Assembly (NCBI RefSeq): GCF_004193775.1
Contig: NC_041020.1
Coordinates: 5,351,657-5,415,656 of the forward strand
Direction of reading: 5' to 3'
From: Glycine soja
Taxonomy: Eukaryota > Streptophyta > Magnoliopsida > Fabales > Fabaceae
DNA: 64,000 bases
The position numbers were made by a program, and so were the translations under genes. The notes beneath the pieces were generated by a model. It was not told the DNA's origin. It made no database searches and saw only the letters and a program-made list of their open reading frames with translations. Below, in pieces: positions 1-11,608 of the stretch. Positions within the stretch are counted from its first letter, which is position 1, and every line of letters begins with the position of its first letter.

Positions 1-1
1 T

Positions 2-160
2 TATTATCTTGCCAAATTTGGGTTAGACTTAGATAGACAATTGAGAATTTTCGAGGTTGTTCCTCATTTTTTATCAAACGCTATTTTAACGGGTGTAACT
101 TTCCCGAGAGATTATTAAGTTTTGCTTAGGGGCCTTTTCCCCTCTCTTTCACCAAAAAAA
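2..160 (+). pseudogene. 3' end of a LINE (RNase H-like C-terminus, 3' UTR, poly(A))
   Basis: The window opens inside a reading frame that runs from base 2 to a TAA at 116-118. Its residues include an A-K-F-G-L-D-L-D stretch, which resembles the C-terminal tail of the RNase H domain of plant L1-type LINEs (usual form: A-D-x-L-A-K-x-G). A short pyrimidine-rich 3' UTR follows and ends in an A-run at about 153-163, the expected layout of a LINE 3' end. The rest of the element lies outside the window, so intactness cannot be judged. The family call is an inference from the tail residues and the poly(A). Confidence 0.5.
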
Positions 161-163
161 AAA

Positions 164-2019
164 GAAGAAATTCTTATACTAATAACATTCTGTATTTTAG
201 GTCCATAATAAATTAATAAATTTTATATTTGTTTCTTGATATTTTTTTTACATCAAGTTCTTAATAAAATAATAATTTTACTTTTGGTTTTTGGTATTTT
301 TTAAAATTCATAATAAATTAATGAATTTTGTATTTGTTATCTAATAATTTTTTAACATTTGTCATTAATTTTTAAATTTTTCTAATTTATCAAGAATTAT
401 AAAAAATGTCAGGGACCAAAAAGAATTGTTAGTTTATTAGGAATTCAGTGTAAATTTTTTTTATCAGAGTATAAAAATTTGAATATTTATTAGAGATTAA
501 AAGTATATTTTAATTTATATATTTTTTACCCAAGATGAAGGCACATTCATTTTTCTTTATAGCTTGGACATTTGTTATGCCTGATGTTGCAGGTTTGTTG
601 CTTTCCCTCGCGTGTAAATTCTTGTTAGAACATTTCACTCTTGTTAGAACATTTCACCGGAACATATGAGGTGAAGTTATTTATATAAATATTGTTGCAT
701 GTATAAGCAACCGTTATTTAACAACATTATATCATAAATAATATATTTTTAATCATAATAGAACCTACAAAATTAATGTAAGCACTCACTTTAACAATTT
801 TATCGTTGAATTTTTGTTTAAAATAATTAAATTTATATGAAATTATAAAACCTGCAAAATTATAATAAACAATTCATATAAGCAATTATGCATGATAGAT
901 ACTTTTAGTTGTCACAAACTCACAATGAATAAATAAATAATTCACAAAGGTATTGCAAATTTGCAATGTTCTAAAATAATTTTTCTAATATGTAATAAAG
1001 TATTAAATAAAAAAGTAAAAGTTTACCCTGTTTTATCATTTATTTTTTTAGAATCTGACGATAATATTAGTGATTTCTAACTTAAGTATGTGCTCATAAT
1101 TTAATAACACTCCTAGCACAATGAGATTGTTAACAAAATCTTGTTTTCTAGGAATTCCCATCACTTTTGAGGTTCCTTGTGCTCACAGCCTGTTGCAAAT
1201 TTGAATGGAAGAGAGTAACTTTTCTTTTGGTCGATAGAAGAAAATGACTTGAAAAAAAAAACTCGAATTACTAGGTCTAAAATAGCTTATATTGGTATAG
1301 CAAAATAAAAGGGCCCATATAATTCAGTGATGATCATTTGCCACCTTTTAGGTTATGTTAATTATTTTGTGGCATTCAGGCGAGAAGATGTCTATTTTTC
1401 CAAAAGAGTAATACTGTTTTAACAACATACTAGTATTTCCACATTTCACAGCAAAGAAAGAGATAGGGAGAGGAAAGAAAGAAGTGTGTAATAAAATAGA
1501 TGATGTGATTAAGAGAACCTTAAAAAAAATAATGTAAAAAAGTGTTATGATTTTTTTATTTATGAGAACGACATTATTCTTTTAAAATGGTGCTGAAAGG
1601 TGAGAAAGTGACACAATATTAGTATTATAAGTAGTGGTTTCTCTTTATTAAACTTTACTTATTTAGTTGCAAAATCACATATCCTTTTATTTCTAAGGTT
1701 CAGCTTGAGCTAATTCTAATTTTTTTAGAAAGTAGATATTAATTTCACTGTTTTTGTTATTAATTAAAGCATATGAAAATTAAAGATCAACATTCCATTT
1801 TCATCATGAATAAATAAATAAGGATGACACACAAGGTTAGAATTACACACAAGGTTAAATCCTTATAGATAAGGATGACAAAGTGTATTCAGATTCTATG
1901 AATATCTAAAAACGAGTAAAATAAATACTTATTTATTGGGAATGGATTCATGGATACATTTATAGTAAAAATGGAGATAGATGCCGGTGTTATAGTATCT
2001 ATCATGTCCCGCCTCACAC
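164..2019. other. AT-rich intergenic DNA, no gene seen
   Basis: No open reading frame with recognisable residues on either strand. Contents are A/T runs and a small tandem duplication at about 622-656, where a unit of about 19 bases containing TTGTTAGAACATTTCAC occurs twice. The stretch 170-520 has the phrase content of degenerate foldback repeats but no clear ends could be set. Confidence 0.5.

Positions 2020-2056
<37 letters not shown>
2020..2056. repeat. (TA)n microsatellite
   Basis: Uninterrupted alternating TA for about 35 bases, in otherwise AT-rich intergenic DNA. Confidence 0.95.
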
Positions 2057-2059
<3 letters not shown>

Positions 2060-3083
2060 TTTAATTAAAATATCTTATATATTATTAATTTAATGATAAT
2101 TGGTAGGAAATCTAATTAAACTTTTGGTGATGCACATACAAATTTGTCATGTCTTATGTGAATTATGCATCAATACATTTGAAAAGCATTGTAGAATGAG
2201 TGAGATTTAGTTTTGAAACTTGTTGTGTTATTATGATAGTGCACAAAATATCATGTAAATGTGCTTGTAATGCATTTTTTATTGCTTCAAATTTAAAATC
2301 AAGATGTCTCATATTTCATTTGATTTTTTTTTTAAATTTTGTTTTTAAGAGTGAATGCGTAGTTGAAAATTAATCTTAATCAATTTATCATCATAACTTT
2401 TGGTTTTTTAATAGCTAAATAAACTATGTATATTAAATTTAGTATTTAAAATATAACTCCTTATAAAATATTTAACATATAAAATTTGAAAACAACTATG
2501 TACGTAAAATTTAGTATAAGCCATATCAAAACATAAATGGACCCAAATATATATTATTTTATCTCACACATCCAAGTCTCATTAAACAAGTTGCTCATTC
2601 TAATATGCTTGGTTCTTTTTGTTTTGAACTAACTACAAAATTGTTCATATAGAGTATCATTGTATGTAAAATATATACTTATAAGTTAATTAGTTTCAAT
2701 GCATTTTTTTTCAAGTCTTAAAAATATCATCGCATGGTGTGGAAGTCTCTAATGATTGAAACATTATATTTAAAAATGATTTATTGGATAATTATATTTA
2801 TAATATTGTTTTTTTATGATTTATGTTTGAATGAATTTAGGTTATATTTGAATGTTTTTAATGTTGTGTTTGAATGGTTTAAAAGTGACTTTCCAATTTA
2901 GTTTAGTTGTAGTATTTTATTAGTGATACTTTTTTTATTCATTTGTTGACTTTATATAAAAGTAACGCGTGAATAATGAGCGAAGGTATGAGTATACATG
3001 TATCCAATAGATACGAAAATGAGGATTAAATTAACTTATTATCCACACACCTATGAGACCAGCTACAAATATTTTTTTTAAAC

Positions 3084-3172
3084 AGGGGTATAAATAAAGA
3101 CGTTATCATGCCTAATTATAACCTAAGACCGGGTATAAAGACGTCATCATGCCTAGTTATAACCTAAGACTG
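3084..3172. repeat. Two-copy tandem duplication, about 45-bp unit
   Basis: A unit containing GGGTATAAA, ATCATGCCTA and TTATAACCTAAGAC occurs twice head-to-tail, at about 3084-3130 and 3131-3172. The second copy lacks a few bases and carries substitutions. No function is evident. Confidence 0.8.
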
Positions 3173-3292
3173 GTCACTGATAACAATTGGTGAATTGATG
3201 ATTTTAATTTTGGCGTTCACTATTATGTTCATGGTTTAAGAAAAGACATAATATTACTTCTTCTTCTTTTTTTTTTTTCCAAATCCAACGGG

Positions 3293-3376
3293 GGTTATTA
3301 GCTCAATTGGAAATATGCATTGAGTTTGTAGCAAAAAAAAAAAAAAAAAACTTGAGTTTGACTTCGGAAATGTATT
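3293..3376 (+). repeat. tRNA-like / SINE-like remnant with poly(A)
   Basis: The phrase TTAGCTCAATTGG near 3297-3309 resembles a tRNA A box, and GAGTTTGACTTC near 3354-3365 resembles a degraded B box. They are separated by an 18-bp A-run. This could be a tRNA-derived SINE remnant. It is not a functional tRNA: no cloverleaf can be drawn. Low confidence. Confidence 0.25.
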
Positions 3377-4497
3377 GAAGAGTTAAAAATTCTAATTACG
3401 ATTATTATATAAAAATATACTTTCTTTTTCAAAATAAAGTTGTATTAACAGAGAGTGTCTTATGTTTTTAAAGCTTAATAAAAATAAGTGTTTATCTTTT
3501 AAACTATTTCAATTAACCTATGGCTTACAAGTGACTTAAAAAGAGTGAAACTTATAACTTATAAACTACTATATTTTTTTTCCTACTGTTATCCTAAGTA
3601 ATACTTAAATTCCTTTTAATTTACCTTTGTTGTTTTTTGTCATTTCAAACGCATTCTAAATGTCCCTCATTTATTTTATATGATTCTGATTTTATAAAGT
3701 TAGTCTTTTTTATGATTTTTTATAAAGTTAAAAGTAAGTTTTAAGTGAAATGATTTATATTTTGAAAATGTAAAATTAGTGTAAAATTTCCAAATACGAC
3801 AAAAGTTAAGTTTTTCAACCTCTATAACAGGATTTTAAGATTAAAAATATAATTATGTTTGAATATAAACAATCAAACATTTTTTTTCATGAACAAATCA
3901 TGTATATAATATCTGAACATGCTTGCAAAGGAAAATCCAAATATGGCATAAAGCATCCCCGAAAATTACTGCACGAGTTGAAACTTGTCTGCAGATTACG
4001 TAATTCAGGGCAGAAAAACAAGTGTCATATTTAGTTGAAGTTTCTGAAATTACAAAAGAAAATAGAACCATGATATCTGTTACATTTGTGTTAGAAACAA
4101 AAGTACAAATCAAATCATTTTGGTTCCTTGTTGTAAGCCAAGAGAAATCCAACATTATAAAGCAGATGAAACATATGACAACTATATATGGTCCTGTCTT
4201 TATATACCTTTGCTAACAAATTGCAGCTCTTAGTGGGAGCATTGAGAAAACAGTCAAAACAAAGTATCTACTTAATGAATAGTAGTGTACTGTGTTACCC
4301 TAGCAATAATTGCCATTAGGCCTAATATTATCTCCCATGTTTATGTTAAACATGTTCTTAATGAGTTGATATGAAACTCTAGCCATAAAATTAAATCATA
4401 ACACCAAAATGCTAGCTAGCTAGATGATATCTTTGTTTAGTGAAGGATGATTTAAACTTTTGATCTTTGTAACTTTGGGAAACTTTTTTAAATGGGC

Positions 4498-4520
4498 CAT
4501 ATATATATATATATATATAT
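4498..4520. repeat. (AT)n microsatellite
   Basis: Alternating AT for about 22 bases. Confidence 0.9.
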
Positions 4521-4689
4521 GCAAATTGAAGTTGGTTTGACCATATCTTTTGCTTAAGATATCATAAGTCGGAAATGGAACTATAGGATAGATAGAAGTG
4601 CTTATAAGAAAGACAATTAATTAATTGGGTTTATTCAAGAAGAATACATACATCACTAATTTCTTCCATAAAGTATTATCCTCTTTTCC

Positions 4690-4900
4690 AAGTAGTCTCT
4701 CAAGTAATAAAATTATATAAGTGACCTCCTAAATATTATATATTCTTCGGTTAATTTTCTAACTTAATATATTTTATTAACATTTAGGGGTTGATTTCAA
4801 GGGTTTCTCAATATATTTAGGATTAATGACTTAACATGGTTTTTAAAACTTGGAGGATTACTTATATAATTTTTACTTTAGGGACCATTAATTAGAAGAT
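4690..4900. mobile_element. Foldback / MITE-like hairpin
   Basis: Bases 4693-4737 (containing CAAGTAATAAAATTATATAA) are largely the reverse complement of about 4845-4893 (containing GGATTACTTATATAATTTTT). The spacer is about 105 bp. This is the layout of a small non-autonomous hairpin transposon. No clear target duplication could be set, so the superfamily is left open. Confidence 0.5.
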
Positions 4901-7565
4901 GGTAAGACTCTAGAGAAGTAATTGAAAGTTTATTCAAGAGTATATATTTATTTACTTTATAATGTAAAGGATTTTTATATTGTCATTAAATTATTCTAAA
5001 TTATATTATATATGATAAATTTGTTGACTTTTATAAATCTTGAAAGTTATATCAATGATAATTTTTAATGATTGATAATATTTTCTTTTGTAATTACACA
5101 AAGTATATAAAAATTAAATTCTAAAAGAAATATATATGGTGATGCTAATCTACCCAATACTTCAGCAAAAGCCCAAGATTGTGCTTGCTAAGAGAAGAAA
5201 AGAATCCAACTTTTCCTTCCTTGAATGGACGGACTCAGTGATTAGATGGTCAAATTTATCATCTTCTGAGATGAGGTTATTGAAAAGAGAAAGATGGACA
5301 AATTAAAGCAAGAAAGCAACCAACCGTGTAATAAAGAGCAACAAAAAAAGGAGGTAACAAAAAGGGCTTGAACTCACTCCTCTAAGCCTCTTAGCCATAA
5401 GGCCATTTCGCTCTGTGACAGTCAAAAGCAGCAAATGCATGCATGACCCATCTTTCTGACCCCAGCATTATGTCCGAAAATACACCAGTTTCATTATTTG
5501 AGTATATCAAATAATGGACTTCGTATTGTATGTGTCTAATAAACGTAGTTCACTTAATAACAGAATTTATGAGAAAAAAATTGACTTTAATTTCCGCATA
5601 ATATATTCTTAGGAAGAAAGATTAAGTATGACTAAATCTTAAATCGAATGATTACGGTTGTTGTTAATAAAAAAATAAATATTGATATCTTATATGATAT
5701 AGTTATATAATTATTATTATTTTTCTTCTACTTGCTTTCTATCTTTCTTATATACACACATCTTACTTTCCAAAATCAAAGAAGATAACAAAAGTAGTCC
5801 CATTCTGTATGTATAAAAAAAGGATTGAAGATATACTTAACATCACTTATGTACTTTTTCTTTTCTGAGATAATTAATTAGTTTCTGGTAAGGAGAGATT
5901 CTTACTTTTTTTTTAAAAAAAAAGGAGAGATTCTTTGTATTCTAACGCAAATTAAAGAAGAAGAAAAATACCAGCTTCAACAAAATTCTTACATCAACAA
6001 GAATGTGCGGTTGAATTGGCTAGGAATACCAAGGGAAGAGCCTGAACCCAAATCAATTTTCTTCCATATGAGAAACAATGTTTGGCACTAAGTATACTTA
6101 AAATGATATACAATATAATATTACATGTCTTCCTAATGTATATACAATATCAAATTAGCCCTTAAAATGATATTAAATTAATTTTTTAAAGGAGGAAACT
6201 GGTGATGCTAATTATTTTGAAGGGCCATCATTGATTAACGAATTGCATTGTGATGTATATATGTCACCTCTATCTTCAAAAAGTTCACAATGGCTATCCA
6301 CTTTTATCAACTTAATGCCAATCGCAACTAAAGAAATAGGGTCCATAGACTTCATAAAATAATTCTAATTGAAAGGACCCAATCATCTATCCTGGTCATT
6401 GTAGTAATCGTCTCTCTAGCCTGCATGGGTAGCCATCTTAACATTATTTTCAAGGGCATGATCAAAATAGCATCATTTTCAAGGGTAACCATGCTTAGTA
6501 TTATTTATTACGACCTCCATTCCTATATATAAAAAAATAAATGAGAACATTTTTTTCTTCTAAATATAAAAAACGTATGATCACTTTTAATGCATTAATT
6601 ATTAATTTATTTTTATACTTTTATTTATTATTAATAAGATAAGTTGCTCTTAATTTTTTTAGTAAGATAAGTCATATTCATTGGATGAAAAAAGTTATCC
6701 ATTGAAAAATAAATAGTGTCATTAAATATAACCACAACTTAAACTATTTAATTTAATGAGTATTCTTAGAATAAAATTTAAATTTATAATATCATTAATT
6801 AAATTTAACTAACTTAATTAGTTTTATTGGTGTTAGATGAATTAGGTATTTGTTAGAAGTAGTATAACACAAACAATAAAGTATATTCATTAATATTAGA
6901 ACAGGGTATATGACACTTTATATGGTACTTCTTCAAGTTATGAGTTAAGGAGTGGTTATCATGAAATGGACTAAACCCTGGATTAAAGAGACCTTAATTA
7001 AGAACTATTTTCACTAACAAAATGCACTCCAATTTCTTTATTTGAGAATAATGTAGACATTTTATGTTGGGGAATTTGGGGCAGCAACCACGAGCTATAG
7101 ACCAAGATTACTAAAGAATTGAACTGCATATCTTTACTCAAAATTTTAAGCTATCTTATATATCTTCGATTGACCTTTTCTTAGTCAATGTGAGATTAAC
7201 CCCTCACACTTGCCATTTCTAATAATCTCGCATGTGTATGAGTTTTCACATTGTTATATATGTTCCTTCAGTATTGTTCACCAACTGGACACATTACCTA
7301 ACCAATTTTATCACCAGAAAGACTAGACTTTTGATTCAATAATTTCTGCTCTTAGTTTCCTCTCTAAGCTAACCAGACTCTAATACTATTTATAGTTTGT
7401 CACTTCGGCCTATCCTTCTGAAGTCTAGGCCCAATTTTTTTTTAAATTTTAGAAATAAAAAAAGGAAGAAGAAATCTTAATGACGTGTATAATTTCACTT
7501 TTAGAAAAGGTATAGGTGCTTCTCTGAGATGAGTGTATTGGCGGTGTAATTTTTTTTAAAGGAAA
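4901..7565. other. AT-rich intergenic DNA, no gene seen
   Basis: No supported gene. The phrase GACCTCCATTCCTATATATA at about 6511-6530 resembles the end of a common plant MITE type, but a matching opposite end was not found. A short tRNA-like phrase lies near 5.38-5.43 kb (see rejected items). Confidence 0.5.
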
Positions 7566-7827
7566 TTAATTTTAACACCTCATTTTTTTCGTAAAATAAA
7601 TTAATTTTTTTTATTTATTTAAAAATAAATAGTTTTTGAAAAATGATGAGATTTTTATAATTAAATAAATAAAAAAATAACTTTAGTAATTAAAACAATG
7701 ATTTGAAGGAAAATAAAAAAAAGATATTTTATTTATTCATTTGATAGGAAATAAAATAAAGTTCTTGTTTATAAAATAATAAAAATAAAGAAAAATAGAG
7801 TAAATAATAAGTCGAGAATACCCTAGC

Positions 7828-7835
7828 TATAAATA
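7828..7835 (+). promoter_or_regulatory. TATA box of solo LTR A
   Basis: TATAAATA followed by GAGACACG, in the same place within the LTR as the TATA box at 18792-18799 of copy B. It sets the LTR orientation as plus. Whether it still initiates transcription cannot be seen. Confidence 0.5.
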
Positions 7836-9360
7836 GAGACACGTTAGGTCAGTTTTCAGACCGATGATATGTCTACATTTTCTCTTCCTCTCAAATCCGT
7901 TTTCTCTTCTTTCTTTCCCAAAACCTTATCTTTTTCTCGCATACACTCAAACTTATGTCAATAAAATTACAATCCCAAACTCATTAACCATTGGAGCATC
8001 ATGAAATTTGGAAGCGTGGTTTAGAACTTATTTTCGTATTGGGATTTTTGAGATAATGTCTATGGTGGAAGAAATGTCTCTCGCACTAAACTTTCTCTTT
8101 TCCCGCATACACCTAAAACCTGTCTCAGTAAAACAACGATCCTGGAATGATCAATCGTTGGATCGTCGTGAAATGTGGACACCACCTTCGGAACCCATTT
8201 TCACACATTCAAACCGTTGAGATTTGCAAAATAATGTTTTTTGCAGAGAGAAATTAGTCTCACACCTTGAGAGTGAAGTGGAGGCTACAATCTCTTCTCT
8301 TTCTCTAACGTTTGGAAACCCTAACAGAGCAAACAGAGGAAAAACTTGAGGAACTTTAGGGAACTGCTAGAGACGACACTATCACTGCCGGACTACACAC
8401 GTGAGTCTGCTTAGAGGTAAGGGATGCGATATTCACAATTGGAGAGTAGTGAGAACATGTGTAGGATCTTAAGAGTATTAATTGGAATGGGTTTTTGGGG
8501 TATTTCTGTAAATTTTGATTTTGTCTTTACAATTATAACTGAATTATACATGTTTGATGAACCAATTGATGTCCCAATGAGAAATTACTATGAAATTGAC
8601 GTGTTCTTGTATTGAGTGTGAATCCTAAAAATTAAGTATTTTTTTTTATTAACGTGATTTGTACTCTAAATAATATTCTCTTTAATGATTTGTTTTATAC
8701 AAATTATTGTTTTGTTCTGTATTTTCTCACGATGATGATCAACATGTTATATATATATATATATATTGTAATAATAAATTAAAGAAAGTTGTAAAGTTAA
8801 TATCTAGTAGTAATTTCTTTTGATGTAAATTAATTTAATTATTGTAGAAACTCTTTTTGATTGAAAATAATGTTGTTTGATTTACTATATATATATGTAT
8901 ATATTTTATGTCTTATAAATGTTATTATTGTGTGATGTGCATGAGTTATGAGACATGATAAATTGTTATAATGAAATTATAATATTGTTGTTGAGATCGA
9001 GCACAGTGTAAAGTTGAACATGTATTAATTTGTTAGATATACGTAAACATGTAATGGTGGATTGTGACATTATGAGATGTTAAATTGTGGACAAGAGATT
9101 TTGTTGTGAGTAAGTATGTGATTAACACTTGATGTGACAATTCTTATGTTGTGAGCTGTGAATCATACAATAATCCAACCGGTGTTTACCTTGAGAAAAT
9201 TGTTTATGCGCAGTGTTAAACGGAAAGTGTAGGATTCCTAGTTAGGAACCTAAAGTGTTAAATTATAACGCAATGTGTTAAACGTGTTTGAAATACGAGT
9301 GTGAGGTCGTGGGTATTGTATAATTCATGAGCAGTGTCTGCGTGCAAAAATTGTTTTAGG

Positions 9361-10700
9361 CACTACTACAAATATTGCCTTTTACATCACCTGTGCTACG
9401 ACGGTTATTTAGATAACCGATTTAAATAGTGACGCGGTGGCATTTTTGCAATTATTTTGAAAAAAATTACATTTTACGACATACATTCTAAGGCGGTTAT
9501 TAAAAACCGCCTTAGAATGTTATATTATATAAACTTTACGACGGGTTTTAGTATAAAACCGTCGTAGTTGGGTTAAAAAAAAAACAAAGCCCGTTAAAAC
9601 CTTCCCCTCTTCGTTACTGAACCCTAGCCCCTCTTTCCTGTTCTGTGAGTGAGCACATTGACAGAAGCAACGTAGCCCTTCGCTATTCTTCCATTCGATC
9701 AACCCGACGATGCACGTGGATGACTCTTCTTACGGCTCAAAGTTCCTTTGAATCAGGGAGTTCGTGAAGAGCAAGGCTTTCTCTTCGTTTTTGCCTCTTC
9801 GTTTTTGTTCTGCAGCATTCTACAGCCATTTCTGGCAGCCTTTTATTCCACTAATGGTCAGAATAGCTTAGTATGTAATCTTATTTTTAGTCATGGTACT
9901 TTTGTCATACATGGGATATAATTTTAATAGGTGATATTTGGTTTTATGCTGTGCATGCAGGTGCTTTAATTGGTGGGAACAAAGCTACAAGGCATAATAA
10001 CAGATATGTGTTTGGATAGTCATGACAAATCCCATACGATCAAAGGAACTTTGCTTGTGAGGCCTAGTGACCACTTTTTCTGGTTTGGATAATTGGATGT
10101 CCCAAGCTGCTACTTCATCTTATTAGCTTCATATTGTTTCAGGTTATTCTTTAACACCGTACCATTCTTGATTCTTATACTTGGAAAACATGTATTTAAA
10201 CTCATTATTAGAGTATTTTGCATCATGCAGAATTTCTTTCAACTAGCATTTTTCACATGGACTTCGGTAAGTTCCCCATTTTATTCGCTTGGAAAATAAC
10301 AATAATAAAAAAATTGGCAAATTTGTGTTCTGAAAATATTGTTTTTAAGAAAAAAACGAGATCAAAAATAAAGAAAATTAAGAGAGAATGTATTAAAGTA
10401 GAATGAAAATACTGTATAGCCAGAGCCTTTTTTTTGTCAATTTTTTTCTTCCACAATGAGTTAGAATTTGAGTTGAGTATTGATCATTGGGTAAATAATT
10501 GGTAGTTACTATTCTAATTTATCTAACAAAGTCACAATTACCTTAGCTGTATAACTGTAATTAAAATAGGAAAAAAAAAATAAGATAGCAAAATCAAATG
10601 GAGGATATGAAAAATTTTATTCTTTGTTTCAGTAACAAATATAACATATTGTTTTCTGTGAAGTACAGATCCGATTCGACATCAGATCATGCTTTCACCT
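9361..10700 (+). mobile_element. 1.34-kb insertion with a CACTA-type left end
   Basis: Comparison with solo LTR B shows extra DNA between 9360 and 10701, bounded by AGG on both sides (9358-9360 and 10701-10703), the 3-bp duplication expected of CACTA (En/Spm) elements. The left end starts CACTACTACAAAT. It is followed by three inverted repeats typical of CACTA subterminal regions: 9402-9419; 9483-9498 with 9505-9520 (16-bp perfect arms, ACATTCTAAGGCGGTT); and 9537-9567 around GACGGGTTTTA. The right end shows no TAGTG or matching inverted repeat, so the element is one-ended or rearranged. The interior (9.6-10.3 kb) is less AT-rich and could be captured host DNA. It was not recognised. Confidence 0.65.
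9483..9520. repeat. Perfect 16-bp inverted repeat in the CACTA subterminal region
   Basis: ACATTCTAAGGCGGTT at 9483-9498 is exactly complementary to 9505-9520, with a 6-base spacer. Subterminal inverted motifs of this kind are known transposase-binding sites in CACTA elements; binding here is an inference. Confidence 0.85.
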
Positions 10701-11608
10701 AGGGGTTGGACCTAAATCAAGAAGGTGAGACCCTAACAAATTTTTTGGAGTCTAGGTTTTGGGGATAAAGACACTTGGTTTGAGTGTTCCTTTAAGCCTA
10801 TGTTGATCCCATATGGTTGGAGTATTCTCGCAAAATAGAGTGACCCTGATTAGTCACCTTATGATTTTACTTAGTGAGAGTGACTTGACATACTCATTGT
10901 GTGGTGTGCCTTGTTATGTACTCCTAAGCGTCCTAGGGTGGTTTTTCACTGATATGGTACCACATTGCATATAGGCTTGAGTCTTAATATAATTTTTGCA
11001 TAACGTTTTTTAATTGTTTATTATGAAATTGATGAGTATTATTACGTCTTGACTCGAGTGTGTGATTCATGTGTAATGTGATTAGTGATTGAAAAATGAA
11101 TTTTAAATGATAAAGTGGTGAAGTGACGTGGATTGTATTAAATTGAGCTATGTTATAAATACTTTCATAATTTATTTTGATTATGTCTTTATTTATTTGT
11201 ATTTTTTTTTAAAATGTGATAACTCACTCCCTATATGTTATTTGTGTTTGGATCCTGTGATGATCTCGAACTTTGTGTTCGTGGGAGTAGATGACTAGGT
11301 GGATGACTTTAAAGAACCTCGTGCTAGAGGACGCTGTGACACAATGCTCTGATAAGATGTGACATTGAGGATGAATTTTATTTTAATTGCATGATGTTAT
11401 TTTATTTTATTTTACCTCAATGATTTAACAAAATTTCCTTTGTAAGCTTTGATGACCTTATTCTGAGCCGAATATGTTTTTAATAAGTTTTATTTGATAA
11501 AATAGTAAAGTGAATGTGAACATTTTACTCACGTGAATTTGTTTATGTGTATTTTTATATATTTTATTTATTTATATGTATGTTGGGGGTAGAAGGTGTC
11601 ACATTAAT

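Larger units (their letters stand above)
2057..4491. other. AT-rich intergenic DNA, no gene seen
   Basis: No supported gene. The small frames near 3.9-4.2 kb overlap on opposite strands and have no recognisable residues. A local tandem duplication and a poly(A) tract with tRNA-like flanks are listed separately. Confidence 0.5.
7571..11603 (+). mobile_element. Solo LTR (copy A), interrupted by a CACTA-like insertion
   Basis: This copy aligns over its length with the second copy near 18.5-20.8 kb. Shared landmarks are TATAAATA (7828-7835), the stretch ending CTACACACGTGA near 8.40 kb, GTTGATCCCA near 10.80 kb, ATGATCTCGAAC near 11.26 kb, and the end GGTGTCACA. The left end TTTAACACCT is a decayed inverted match to the right end AGGTGTCACA. 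TTAAT flanks both sides (7566-7570 and 11604-11608), as for a 5-bp retroelement target duplication. Without the 1.34-kb insertion the unit is about 2.7 kb. Long LTRs with such ends suggest a Ty3/gypsy (possibly Tat/Ogre-like) family; that is an inference, as no coding region is present. Confidence 0.7.

Noticed and set aside
5370..5430. tRNA-like A and B boxes on the minus strand (TGGCTAAGAGG, GAGTTCAAGCC)
   Set aside because: The two boxes are far too close together and no acceptor stem or anticodon arm forms.
9640..9672. GTGAGTGAGCACATTGACAG looked like a miR156 precursor
   Set aside because: The bases do not match miR156 in order and no hairpin with a star strand can be drawn around it.
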